Assembly: GCA_029783825.1 (NCBI GenBank)
Contig: JAREIK010002991.1
Coordinates: 2,553,397-2,617,396, forward strand
Source: Sapria himalayana
Lineage: Eukaryota > Streptophyta > Magnoliopsida > Malpighiales > Rafflesiaceae
Direction of reading: 5' to 3'
Length of the DNA stretch: 64,000 bases
The notes beneath the pieces were generated by a model, which worked only from the letters and a program-made list of their open reading frames with translations, had not been told where the DNA came from and did not search any database. The position numbers were made by a program, and so were the translations under genes. Below, piece by piece: positions 1-11,696 of this stretch. Every line of letters begins with the position of its first letter. Position 1 is the first letter of the stretch.

Positions 1-849
1 CATAATCTGAAATTATTAATATGTATGATAATTTCAAGAGTCATTATAATGAATAACAACATACTTAGATGTAACCAATAAATAATTATGAATTCACATT
101 CCTCCTAAACTCATTAAAAAACATGTCAAATAATATATCATTTATACTCATTAAAATTCTACTAATCTCTTTGAGCATCTCAAAGAGAGTACAAGTAGAA
201 TATCCAAGAAAAGTACATCGATGTCTTGCATGTCAGTTTATCACATCTTGAAGAACAATTGAGAACAAAAAAAGAACATCCACAAATTATGACAAACAAG
301 TTAAATAGCTTCTTTCCATAATATAAGATATAAAAGGATATATAAATAAATTATAAGATATAAAAATTTACAAAATATAAAATATAAAAATTGAGACAAT
401 TAGAATATCTAATTAATAAATTAGATTATAGTTAAAATTATATCTCCTCAAAGATATTTAGAACACTCATTCTAAGTAGAGGTATTCAAATTATCTCAAT
501 CAAAAGTCTTTTTTTCCTTTCAACAACTCAATTTTGTTAGAGCATGTCAATATAAAAAATATGATATATAATCTTATGAATCATATAATATGAGATAAAT
601 AAATATGATGTATATTCTAATATACAAACACTTAATTTTTTTAGCAATTGAATTTTTAACATTTTATAGAAAATCTAAAAAATAAAAAATATATACATGT
701 ACATCTCGAACATTCATCAAAAAAAATAATTATATACCTAAATACTTATCTAGTCGCATATCTAATAGATCCTCGTGCATCTAAATATATCAGATCAAAT
801 GGATTTCTATCTACTCAAATAAAACTAATATATATGATAGAAAATATCT
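1..849. other. AT-rich intergenic DNA, no gene seen
   Basis: Very AT-rich stretch with stop codons in all frames. I recognise no coding domain, RNA gene or transposon end in it. Confidence 0.6.
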
Positions 850-1370
850 AAGAAGTACAGACACATACGAACATGAAAATACAACACAACAGGATATGAA
901 AATACGATAAATTTTAAAATATTAAGATACAGATACAACTAAGACACGGCATAATAAAATAAAATAAAAATAATTATATTTATAAATATTATTCTTAAAA
1001 AATATTAATAAAATAAAATTTATAATTATTTTTATATATATTAGATTTTTTATAAAATACAAATATTTTATTTTATTTTATAAAATAATATTTATAATTA
1101 TCTTATTATATGAAATAATATTTTATAACTATCAAATTCACCCATGCCCTATAGTATCAAATTTGCCCCCACCCTACATAATCGAAATCGTGCCCCTCAT
1201 GTCTGAAACGTATCCATAACTTTGACCTACCATTTGGTCAACAATACACTACATAATATATCAGATATGTATCCTACGTGTATCTAGAGTGTATCAGCAT
1301 ATCTACGTATCCAACACATGGACACTCCATGCCACTGTCATATCCATGCTTCTTTGGAAAATACTATTAA
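850..1370. repeat. Dispersed repeat, copy 1 (TIR-like, non-coding)
   Basis: The interior is AT-rich, but both ends carry the same word family: gaagtacagacacatac near the left end and, inverted, gaagcatggatatgac at the right end. A second diverged copy lies at 19930-20330; both contain a cytosine-rich middle (accccaccc / accccca), a segment with 'tttgacctacc..' or 'tttgacatgc..', a run of gtatc/gtgtc words, and end in tatccatgcttc. No open frame is present. The layout fits an old non-autonomous DNA transposon; that assignment is inference. Confidence 0.5.
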
Positions 1371-2459
1371 ACTTTTCTAATTAATATATCTCATAGTATA
1401 TAATAAAAATACTTTTAAGACTAATTAAATATTCTTAAATTTATCAATAATGAGTAATCGAGTTAAGAATACACGAGTAACAATTCCAAAACACTCATAT
1501 ATTTAGATTAATATATTATAATTGAAGAAAAATATATATATGATTCAATCTGCTCAATTCCAAATTGAGTTTTTCTTAAAGTCTTCAATTCCAACAAATA
1601 AATTTCAATAAAAATAAAAATAAAGTTAAAATTACATTGGTTGAAAAATAACTCATAAAAAATAAACTAACAAAATAGTTAAGAACAAGTATGACATAAA
1701 AATAATAAGAATTCATGTTGAACAATATCATATCTAATGACTTTCAAGTATTTTTTATTAGCTATGATAAAATTCTCAAAGAAAAAAAACATAAAAATTA
1801 TAATATAATTATCAATTATATAATATTTATTTATGTGTCAATAATCTAAGAATTTGAAATAAGAGTGAGTAAATAATCTCTTACATGCACCACCATGCAC
1901 ATCACTTTACACTAAATATAAGCATGTGCACAATGTTATTCACATACATTGGGTGTGTGATTCCTACAAAATAGTGATGATGCACCTCACCATTTGTGTG
2001 TACCTACTACAAAAGAAAAAAATAAGAAAAAAACACACTATAGGTTGAGTGTTAAATTTAAAAAATATAAAATAAAAAATAAAAATACTCAAATGATAAA
2101 ATGATATATAACTCATACCATTATATAATGAACAAATATGATTAAAATATCCTATAGGTTGAGTGCTCACATAAAAAATAAAAAAAATTAAAATAAATAA
2201 AAATCACAACAAAAAATAATCATATGTGAACACTATTGATTAAAACTTAGAATATGAAATTTGTAAGAATGAAGTGAATTTTCAAGTTTAAAAAAAAACT
2301 ATAATGAAAATAAACTCACCATTAGAGCTAGACTAGTACCCAAATTCTACTCCCAACTACATGATACAAACATATAAAACTATTTGCTCATATAGCTAGA
2401 CTTGAAATTATTATAATAATAATTACATTGACAACAAAATAAGAATGATTACTATACTC
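1371..2459. other. AT-rich intergenic DNA, no gene seen
   Basis: No coding similarity recognised. Two short copies of 'ataggttgagtg' near 2040 and 2153 are the only internal repeat noticed. Confidence 0.5.
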
Positions 2460-3540
2460 GCTTGAGTCCTTGACATGAAGCCTAATTTTCTAAATGAAAA
2501 AATAAAATAAGAAATTTATATAGGTTAGCCACCTTATTTTATTGTTACTGAGCAAGAAACCTAGGTTTACAAACTTAATAAGGCTCTATATGAATTAAAA
2601 CAAATACCTAATTTGTAGTATACAAAGATAAACTATTATCTATTACAACAAAAGTTGATTAAAAACCTCATTAAACTTATCTAATATATAAAGACCAATT
2701 ATAATTAATGAATATTAATTATTGTATTATCATATGAATGATTTGGTTTTCATGAATAATAACATATATATGATTACTCATTTTAAAAGAAATATTAATT
2801 ATTGGGGAGCATTCATCACCCATAACTATGACATACAAAATATCCTAAAAAGATTTGGAATAGTTAATTATAAATTATGATCCACTTATTCAATTACAAA
2901 AAAAAATTAAAAATCTTAGTGATAAATATATCAATGAGAACTAATATAAAAGTCTTCATGGTATATTTAATATCTTAATTTATGCATTCTTTAAATCACT
3001 ACCATTTGGGAGTTTCAAGTAAGGTTTTGAGATATCTTAATGAAATTATAAATCTTAACTTAAGATTTTCCAATATGATAAATATTAAACTATATGAATA
3101 TTATAATATTATGATAATAATTAAGAAGATGACATGAAAGACTCTTAAAATACTTCTAGTTATGTATTTTTCATTGAATATATTGTTAATTTTTGCATTG
3201 ACAAGAAACAAACTTCCATCAGCTTATCTACTATAGAGACAATAATTTTTGCCTCGCTACCTATTGCACAAATTATTTGGCACAAAAAAATAATATTAAA
3301 TATTAATAAAAAATAGACTAAAGAAACTCTCATTTACATGCTAACTATGACAATCATAGTAAAGATAAGTAAGTCCAAACTAAAGATATATCTTTTAAAT
3401 ATCACTTCATTAGAGAAATACAAACAATCATAGATAAAGAAATATAATTAGATTATTATACCATAAAAGATCAGGTAATTGATATTCTAATTATTGTACC
3501 ATGTAATTTGATTAATATAATGTGATATTTTTCTTTATTA
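2460..3540 (+). pseudogene. Ty1/copia RT and RNase H remnant
   Basis: Conceptual translation across frameshifts shows reverse-transcriptase landmarks in order: FLNEKIK (the 'AFLNG' block, about 2490), VYKLNKALYELKQ (the 'ALYGLKQ' block, about 2570), a SKVLRYLNEI block (about 3020), and the RNase H segment with KKQTSISLST followed by an alanine/isoleucine block (about 3200-3290) where copia normally reads 'SKKQ..v.lST.EAEY'. The catalytic YVDD site (near 2732-2745) is destroyed by a frameshift. No gag, integrase or LTR is attached, so this is a 3' pol fragment. It encodes no functional enzyme. Confidence 0.75.
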
Positions 3541-3815
3541 ATTTAAGATTGTAACCGTGTGTGCATGTATATAAGGCATAACATTTTATGTGTGTGTATT
3601 TATTTAATTTCTTTTATTTATTTATGTTTTTCATTTACTTTAATGAAAAGAGTGCTGGACAGAAAAAAAAATAATTAGTTGTTTTTAAATTTCGAATTAT
3701 TCACAGGATATATGGCACTCAAGGGAATTCAGCAAATTCAAACTTACAAATGAAATAGTAAACTATCAATTATAACACCAGCTCAATGCAATAAAAATAA
3801 ATCATGGAACAAACT

Positions 3816-4292
3816 TTAACAAAGATGAACTATGAAACTGACCACGCACTCTTGAACATGTTTCACAGATGCCCAGTTCCTCTCTTTGAAACAAGAGTCA
3901 CCCTCTTCGCCCACCTGTAGCTTCGATATCTTTATCCCTGATAAACTAGAATACCGTGCCACTCTAGCCAAATACTTCAAGAGAGAAGGATCACCTTCGA
4001 GAACAAAAACTGGGAAAGCGCAAAACTGCAAGCAGTGAGACACAATCTCACTTGTTGAACAGCAAACTAAAATTAGCAGCATTATCAGATATAGGGATGA
4101 GAGCAAACCTTCGAGAAAAGAGAATGATGCGGAAGAAGGTGAGGTTTGTAGACATGGAACCCGACCGGGGTCTCTTGTTGAATGATCAGGATCAGTATTA
4201 ATGGTCCATGGCAACCTGCTTATCGCGAAGAAAATCGGGTACTTCGTGGAGTATAAGTTCAGTAAATCCCAATAGTTACCTCCCACACCCAG
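3816..4292 (-). pseudogene. GEN1-like Rad2/XPG nuclease N-terminal fragment (broken)
   Basis: Read leftwards from 4292, the first codons give LGVGGNYWDLLNLYSTKYP, the N-terminus typical of GEN1/SEND1 Holliday-junction resolvases of the Rad2/XPG family. The usual initiator ATG is CTG here (4292-4290). Then the frame slips: DFLRDKQVAMD (nuclease N-region) is in a second frame, IIQQETPVGF and KPHL in a third, and LTFFRIILFSR in another. An intron-like stretch (gtttgc...cttgcag) precedes FCAFPVFVLEGDPSLLKYLARVARY (about 4025-3950), matching the 'G.fPVFVvDG.pSPLKsQAR' block. It ends after a vestige of the 'eCVeLLe' block, so most of the nuclease is missing. Lost start, frameshifts and truncation mark it as a pseudogene or captured fragment. 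Its base composition is far richer in GC than the surroundings, as expected for former exon DNA. Family assignment is by recalled motifs. Confidence 0.75.
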
Positions 4293-4737
4293 AAACAACG
4301 GATAGCATGGGAAAGAGCACACCCGATTCGAAATTTGTAAAGAACAAGTCATGGGGATAAGGAGGGACGAACGCGTGAAAGATGCACAGAAGCGGCGGGG
4401 GACACGTACATCGGTTGCATGTTTAGCCTCCAAGCTAGTTTTCCTGCCTAGAGAGTACACCACGTGTTTTTTTTTTTTTTTTTTTTGGGCACACCTTGAT
4501 AAAAATATATAAACTCACACATTGTCTCACATAAGTATCTCAAAACTCTAAAATAGGGTTGCAAAAAAAAAATTATACGGCACTAACAAAAACTATTGGG
4601 ATTTACTCTAAAATATATAAACTCTAAAATAGGGATTTTCAAAATAGGGTTGTAAACAAAAACTAAAAAAAAAAAAAAAATAGGGTTGCAAAACTCTAAA
4701 ATATATAAACTCTTGAACATGGTTCACATAAGTATCT
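4293..4737. repeat. Patchwork of short local duplications next to the GEN1 fragment
   Basis: After a poly-T run (4467-4486) the sequence is built from short words reused locally. Positions 4591-4607 are a perfect 17-base inverted copy of 4277-4261 inside the GEN1 fragment (the codons for NYWDL). Positions 4709-4728 match 3848-3867 at 19 of 20 bases in direct orientation. 'cataagtatctcaaaa' occurs at about 4530 and 4726, and 'aaactctaaaata' and 'tagggttg' several times. This looks like repeated template switching or filler DNA at a repaired break. Confidence 0.65.
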
Positions 4738-5016
4738 CAAAATGATACGGAGCTAGTTTTGAAGATTTTGATCTGCAGAGTTATATTTTTTATTTTCTAT
4801 TAGACATCTCGAGGTTGTATGTTAGCCGTATATTTATTACTGCACTCAATTTGTTTTTGTTATTTTAAACTCTAAAATGAAAAAAAAAAAATAACAAAAA
4901 CAAATTGAGTGCAGTAATAAATATACGGCTAACATACAACCTCGAGATGTCTAATAGAAAATAAAAAATATAACTCTGCAGATCAAAATCTTCAAAACTA
5001 GCTTCGTATCATTTTG
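4738..5016. repeat. Near-perfect 129-bp inverted repeat (long hairpin)
   Basis: The left arm (4738-4866) and right arm (4888-5016) are reverse complements over 129 bases with a single mismatch (cggagc versus cgaagc). The spacer is 21 bases. Arms this long and clean are much younger than the decayed transposons nearby. The right arm continues into unique-looking DNA at 5017, so the left arm is probably an inverted copy of local sequence. A transcript would fold into a 129-bp duplex, which in plants is a substrate for Dicer-like enzymes. I see no transposon-type ends or target duplication. Confidence 0.9.
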
Positions 5017-5639
5017 CACCGCAATCTAAACCCAAGAAAATCCAGTATCATCCAACAACAATCGTGCTAGCAATGCCACATTAAAAGCTAATAAGTATTA
5101 GTAATGATAAAAAGTATATTGTAATTGGGTGATCTATACTGCTCTGCCGCATCAACTTTATGCTACCGTGATACCTAACCTGTAAAACAAAAAAAAACTC
5201 ATTTAAAAGCATCAATAACAAGAGAAAATATGTATGAGTGTTCCTAATCTCTTAACCTTCAGTCTACGAGACTGTAGAATTATCTCAATAAGTTCGTCGA
5301 CCCAAAAAAAAAAACTTTATATGCCGAGAAGTGAAAGTTCCTAATCTCTCACATAATCAGGAGAGCTGTGTACCTCATGATACATGATAAATTAGTCAGA
5401 ATTATCAAGTTCGGAGGTTTGTAAAGCTCATGATTTGTTTTATCGTATAGTCTAGATTATTCATACTAGGAAAGTATTCTCGCTATACTTGCTGAAAATC
5501 CTCATAGTGAAGCATAAGGTGAATACCCGTCTCCTCCTCCAGACAGTTATCACATTTAGATATCAGGCTGTAGCCCTACTTCCTAAGAATTTTATTCATC
5601 GAGATAAATCAATTAAATCATCCGAAAATATAAATACAT
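5017..5639. other. Intergenic or former intron DNA, no gene seen
   Basis: Less AT-rich than the surroundings. On the minus strand a plausible acceptor (ttttacag, about 5185) precedes a short open stretch, but no protein family is recognised. It may be leftover genic DNA belonging with the GEN1 fragment; that is a guess. Confidence 0.35.
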
Positions 5640-6059
5640 ATTCAATTTTATTTTTACAAATTGTGTGATTTATTTTCATTTTGTATTATTTCCTTTGATA
5701 TTGTTACTCTCTATTTTCTCTTTTCTACTAGTCTCAAGCTTTATGGATGTCTTTAACAACTTTAGAAATTGGTATCACAGAATATTGATCTTATTTTATG
5801 TCTAAAATGTTTGTTCATCTTTTTTTTTTTTTTTTGGTTTTATTTTCTTGTTTCGGATTACTCTTAAATTTAAATAAAAATTGTACAAGTCTTTTCGATC
5901 TAGTACAGATCCATGTGGATTTAAAAGTTATTTTTGATACTCAACACATATTAACCAAGATCGTAAATTTTTTTGAATAAGAGTTTTTAATTTTTTTTAG
6001 AAAAATATGATACTTACAAATAACGTCTCTTCAAACTCATGGGCTTTACTTATAACTCT

Positions 6060-6850
6060 ATTTAATGGAGAGGACTGTGATTATTAGAATATAAAAATAA
6101 ATATTGTATTTATGTCTCAAGGTATATGGTAATTAATTGATGAAGAATTCTCTAAACCTAAAGATATCTCTACTCTTAATGAAAAACAAAAACATCAGTA
6201 TTTTTTTTAAAATATTATTGTTCATCCAAAAATGTGTTAGTAATATCATCTTTCCTATAATAATATCATATCCTATCAAAACTTACTCAGCCTTGTGTAT
6301 TGACATAATAAACCAAATAAAAATTTATGGTGAAAATATCTCTGAAATAAAGTTAGTAGAGAAGATACTTATAAGGCTAATTGATAATTGTGTTCAATCT
6401 CATAATGATAGTTATTGAGGAGACCAAATATCTCACAAAACTTAGCCTGCAAGAACTACTCAACTCTTTTAAATCAAATGAGGAAAGATAGCTCAAAAGA
6501 GTAGGAGCCTCAACTGGGGCACTTATTCAAATAAAAATCATGTCAAGCTTACTAGAGATAAGAAAAATCGAAGAAACAAGACATAACTCAAGAATACCAT
6601 CCAAAAATGCTAACCCAAGTAAGTATAAAGAAAAAAATAAAAAATATTCTTCATTTTCTATAAGAAACAACTCCTTTACTGAGGGGATATTTTCTTACAT
6701 GCATAATGTTGTAAAAAAAATAATCACTCAAAAAATATTGTTTGTTCAAGTCCAAAGTTCAATGTCACTACTATAAATGGTTTGGACACTCATCTAAGGA
6801 CTATAGGAAGAAGCACGCTCAACAAACTAATTTTGTAGAAGAAACATCAT
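6060..6850 (+). pseudogene. copia-1 gag remnant with zinc knuckle
   Basis: The frame at 6137-6418 carries the capsid-type block ENISEIKLVEKILIRLID, the 'ge.i.d..vvekiL.sLp..y' region of UBN2-type copia gag. At about 6765-6840, in another frame, VQCHYYKWFGHSSKDY is a zinc knuckle in which the second and fourth cysteines of CX2CX4HX4C have become tyrosine. No intact gag can be made. Confidence 0.7.
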
Positions 6851-7289
6851 CGGAAGGAAATCTATTTTATATTTTGAGTGATAATAATATCCAATCAAAA
6901 ATTTGTAATTCCTAGTTAATAATTGTTCAAACCATATGTCAAGAAACAAATAATTATTCATGAACTTAAAACTTTCAATAAGTTTACAAATTAAAATAGG
7001 TAATTGATCTTGTTCTAGTATATGGAAAAGGTAAAGCCAAAATACCCACATCACATGGAACTAGGATCATTGCAGGTGTATTAATAGTGCTTGAATCAGA
7101 CCAGAATCTTCAAAATGTGAGACAACCCATTTAAAAAGGGTATATATTAGTATTTGGCTAATATTATTGTCATATTTATAGTAAAGACTCTAAAAATGTA
7201 CTTCAAAAAGTTAAATAAGCAAGAGTAGAAGCATCCCATCAAATCTAGACTATAAGATAGATAATGCATTAACCATGCACATTATCCAA

Positions 7290-8160
7290 CATTCAAGTAT
7301 TTGGTATAGGAGAATGAGTCATCTGAATTATAGAAGCCTATAACTACTTCGTATGAAGAAATTAGCCAGTGGAATTCCTTTTGACTAAAAATACTAATCA
7401 ATGTATGTGACAAGTGTGCATTATCAAAACTATCGAGACAACCCTTTCAAAGGGATACCGCCTAAAGATCTTGATTACAACTTGAGTTGATCCACATTGA
7501 CATTTGTGAACCTATGTCAATACTATCATTAGCAAATAATCAATACTTTATATTATTTATGGGTGGCCATACTTGAATGATGAGTGTTTATTCTATGCAA
7601 TCCAAATTTGATGCTTTAAAATTTTTGTAAACTTTCAAATTTTCGTTGAAAATGAATTGAGCAGGACTATAAAAACTTTTAGAAGTAATAGGGGTGCTGA
7701 ATTCCTCTTATACAAGTTCATTAACTTCTATGAAAATTAGAAAATTCTAAAGCAAAAAATTATAGCCTATTCACCACAACAAATACAAGCCTTATTACTT
7801 CTAAAAGTTGAAAATTAATGAATATAATTATAGTAGAAATAGCAAGGGTGTTAATTGGGCTAAAGTAGTAAACAACTCAATTTACTTGATAAATATAATT
7901 ACTATTATAGCAATAAGTAACCTCACTCCAATATAGACTTGGAGTGGTAGAAAGCCTTGTATTCACCACCTAAAAGTCTTTGTAAGTCTATGTTATGCTC
8001 GAATTACAATATAAAAAGGAAAAAACTAGATAACATTGCTACTAAATGTGTCCTTGTTGGATATAGCTTAGTCTCTACAGGATATAAGTTATACTCCTTA
8101 GATATCAAGACCTTCCTTATAAGTATAGATACACTCGTCGATGAAAATTTAACCTAGAAT
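7290..8160 (+). pseudogene. copia-1 GAG-pre-integrase and integrase remnant
   Basis: Around 7305-7450 the words RRMSHLNYRSL and CDKCALSKLSRQPF match the pre-integrase zinc region; about 7480-7520 gives LELIHIDICEP, the first catalytic block of integrase. The frame at 7957-8157 ends with KLDNIATKCVLVGYSLVSTGYKLY, the copia integrase C-terminal 'D.k..kciFvGY....kgYrly' block. Stops and shifts separate the parts. Confidence 0.75.
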
Positions 8161-8289
8161 AATGAGGTACAAAATAAAAAACCATAGACTTAATACATCG
8201 AGGTAAATCAGCTTGAAAAGGTCATTTATTCTGCATGGCTAGAAAATTCAATAGCCTGCAACTCATCCAGATATTAAATAATTACTTAA

Positions 8290-9210
8290 CTTGTATTCTT
8301 GTAAAGCCTCTCAACTTTAATGAAGTTATACTATATAAAGAAATGATCCAAGATATAGAAAATAAGCTAGAAATTACAAAGAATATCAATACTTGGACTC
8401 TAGTATAATTGCCCCAAAACAAGAATAGTGAAGGGGTTAAGTGGTTGTATAAAATTAAGAACCCAACCAATAGTATGAAACCAATATTTAAGGCTCTATT
8501 AGTATCCAAAGGCTACTTACAAAATGTAGAACTTGGTTACTTTGAGACATTTTCTTCAGTTGCCAGAATTTAAACTATAATGCTTATAGTTGCTCTAGCT
8601 AAATAGAAATAATGGCCTCTATACTTGTTGGATATAAAATCAACTTTTTTAAATGATAACCTAGAAGAGGTCTATGTCGACCAACCCCTTGGATTTGAAA
8701 TAAAATGGTTTGAACATTGTGTATGTATATTAAACAAAGCCCTATATAAGTTGTAACAAGCACGATGTGCTTGATACACACAAATCAGTTGATATCTGTT
8801 GAATTAAGGTTTCAACAGAAGTATAAGTGAGCTAATATTAAATATTATAAAAATAAATATTGGATTGTTGGTTATTATTATCTATGTGGATATAATATTC
8901 ATATGGAATAATTCTAAATTGATTGATCACTTTAAAAATGACATGGTAGAAAATTATTAAATATCTAACACGAATCTTTTCCATAGCTTCCTATGATTGG
9001 ATATATTCCAAGAACCAAATAGAGTATCAATTAACCAATCTAGATACATTCAAAATATTTTTAGAAAACATGGAATAAAAAATTGTAACTCGATATCCAC
9101 TATATTAATTATAAATCAAAAACTTAAATCTATTAGAGATAGATTAAAAGATTATATACTATACAGATTTCTAAAGTTTGGTTGGAAGCCTTTTGTATGA
9201 TTCTACAATA
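8290..9210 (+). pseudogene. copia-1 reverse transcriptase remnant
   Basis: Recognisable blocks are INTWTLV, VKWLYKIK, FKALLVSKGYLQ, YFETFSSVARI, LLDIKSTFLNDNLEEVYVDQP and LNKALYKL, spread over frames between 8380 and 8760. Around 8880-8895 the active-site region reads IIIYVDIIFI: the second aspartate of YVDD is missing as a one-codon loss. A later block, SINQSRYIQNIFRKHGIKNCNS (about 9027-9095), matches the 'isQ..Yi.ell.kfgm..c.p' region, but here in its own frame. Confidence 0.8.
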
Positions 9211-9418
9211 GACCTGGCACAACATATTCAATGAACATTATATCTCACTTTATGCACTCACCTAACCACTTGCATCTTGGTGTTGCAAAAATATTTCATT
9301 TTGAGATACTTCAAACTCTATATGTCAAACTACTAGGATATTGTGATAGTGACTAGGGTAGATTTCCAAATGACTGTAAAGTATATTTATATATGTATTA
9401 TTTCTTAGTACTACTAAC

Positions 9419-9766
9419 ATGTATTGGACCTCAATAACAACCAATTGTGGCGCCATCAATAGCCGAGGTATAATATATCTCTATTTTACTAGCTACATCC
9501 CAAGCAATATGGTTCGGAAGCTGATGGCTGATCTAAATGAAAATGTCTCTCATCCTACAATCATTCAATATGACAACAAGTCAGCTATTGTTATTGCAAG
9601 TTATGTTGGCCTACATAGCAAAACAAAATATAAAGCTCTTAAGTACCACTTTATTAAAGATAAAATCAAGAAAGAAGATGTTATGATGGCATATTGTAAC
9701 ACTAAAGAACTAGCCACGAGTTTTTTTACAAAGTCATTATTTAAATTGAAGCACACTCATCTTTGA
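9419..9766 (+). pseudogene. copia-1 RNase H remnant
   Basis: This 115-codon open frame holds the RNase H end of pol: IQYDNKSAIVIASYVGLHSK (the 'cDN.sAi.ls.npv.H.rtKHI' block), YHFIKDKIKKEDVMMAYCNT and ELATSFFTKSL ('dq.ADifTKpL'). The upstream 'AEAEY' block is degraded. It is the best preserved part of copia-1. The frame opens inside the domain, so the ATG is accidental. Confidence 0.8.
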
Positions 9767-10105
9767 GTCTTATTGGATTATCAGACACTTCATCAAAAGG
9801 AAAAGATTGCCAAGGTTTAGTAAAGGTGTATTCGTGTCTATTTAAAAATCTCGATTATTTGAATTCTCAATTTAAATTCCATTCATCAAGCATGTGTATC
9901 CATGTGTATTTATTTACATTATTATTTTGCCATTAATAAATATTATAAATATAAATATATATTTTGGTATTACCAATGGTACAAATCTCAATTTCATTTT
10001 GTATTCTTTCCCTTGATTTGGTCGTTCTTCTCTTTTATCTCTTTTGATCGGCTCAAGCTTTTAAAAGCTCAATGAAGAAAAAGATAACCTCTGAATATTT
10101 GAGGT

Positions 10106-10468
10106 TAGAGGTGAAAATTGGGCTATGTGACCCGAGCACGACACAGTCAATCATGTTTAGCCATGGCATAGCCAAAGTTTATTGCACTTAAAATTGGAAT
10201 TAGCATAACTATGAATGATGGCCAATGTAGACGAGTTTTAGCCCGGCTAGCCAATGAAGCTAGGTTGGTCATGACTCAAGCTAGCCCAGAATAGAATGGG
10301 CTAGCCTAGCCAGGCCTGACCCAACTTGGCATGACTCATGCCTTGGCATGACATGGCATGACCCGACCAAAAGGCATGCCAATAGATCATGTCAGGAATG
10401 ACATTGTGGAATGAATGGACCTAAAAAATGAAAAATAATAGCATGACACATCCCATTTGACACCTCTA
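10106..10468. mobile_element. hAT MITE, 363 bp
   Basis: It starts tagaggtgaaaa and ends ttgacacctcta, the same termini as the larger hAT elements in the window. The flanking 8-mers tttgaggt and tttgatat agree at 6 of 8 positions, a worn target duplication. The interior is GC-richer, full of ggcatgac/gctagcc words and non-coding, like the subterminal regions of the two long hAT copies. Confidence 0.8.
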
Positions 10469-10679
10469 TTTGATATTAACTTTAACAACTTCAATATTTA
10501 CAAAAGCATAGTTTACTTTTTTAAGTGTTGTAATAAAATAAAAAAATTTATGTATAGTATAAGCAACACAAAACTAAAATATTAATTTTTTGTTTTATAT
10601 TTTAAAAAAATTATTTATGTTAAATTATGAAAATATCCAAAAAAATTTAATTATCAATTTATAAAAATACTATTTACAT

Positions 10680-10706
10680 TATATGTATATATATGTAATG
10701 ATATCA

Positions 10707-10746
<40 letters not shown>

Positions 10747-11062
10747 ACAACATTTAATGTTTATGTATCAACTTATGTATATATATGTGTCTGTGTGAAA
10801 ATAAATCGATATTATTATATATTTGTGTACTGACATATATATATGAAAATAAATTGATATTATATATATGTTATACATATATATATAGCATATATAACAT
10901 GACATGTGTGTGTGTGTGTGTATAATGATATATATGGTAAACCATATATACATATATATATATATATACATATAACATTACGTATATATATTGTTTATAT
11001 AAACACACACACACACACATATATATATATATCAAAATTTGTATATATATATATATGTGATG
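10680..11062. repeat. Compound TA/TG/CA microsatellite
   Basis: Runs of (GT)n at 10712-10741 and 10906-10921, (CA)n at 11003-11018 and many TA tracts. At about 10928-10950 tatatatggt-aa-accatatata is a perfect short palindrome. Open frames here are only translated dinucleotide repeats. Confidence 0.9.
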
Positions 11063-11696
11063 CATTTAACACTACAAGAAATCCTTAAATTAGGAATGAC
11101 CGAATCCATTTTTTGATTTCGTCACCGTGGGTGAATAGCAAAGGATTTAGAAAAGGAGTAATTTTGCTTTTATAATTCATTATGCTGAATTTTTAAAAAT
11201 GAATCACACAATAACGTTTCTATAAATAGTGATAGAGAAAAATTTGTTGCTAAATATTATGATGGCAAATAAATCTTGGATTACGTCACTTATTTTGTGA
11301 CAGAATCATTATAAACATAGTATCTATTTCTAAAAGAGCGACAGTTCAATAAAGACTTCGTTTCTATTTTGAAATGGATTTAGAAATGGAAAATCTATTT
11401 CTATTATCTACAATAGATACAAGTAGTATTTATGTTGTTTTTGAATGTTGTATATAATATACAATTACATATAGAAACTATATGACATGCAATCAAATAA
11501 ACACATTCACGTATTATTTATCAAATGACATTCACATAATATCCACCATAAGTTAAAATATCAGATAACAAAAATAAATGTCCATAAATTTAAATACACA
11601 ATTTATCACAAAATTTAAAAAAAAATCAACACAAAAACCATTTATTCGGATCAAAAACATACATTGTAAAAAATTAATAATACATAACAAACAATT

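Larger units (their letters stand above)
5640..10080 (+). mobile_element. Decayed Ty1/copia retrotransposon (copia-1)
   Basis: Remnants run gag, protease region, integrase, RT, RNase H, the copia order. A primer-binding-like site (ttggtatcacag, 5770-5781), resembling the initiator-tRNA-Met site of plant copia elements, opens the internal region. The LTR 3' ends are still related: about 5665-5745 and 9990-10062 share 'tttcattttgtatt.tttccttgat' and 'ctcaagctttt'. LTR outer ends are too diverged to place. All frames carry many stops and shifts, so it is inactive. Confidence 0.8.

Noticed and set aside
10768..11088. Tyr/Ile/His-rich frames on both strands
   Set aside because: They are translations of TA/CA microsatellites.
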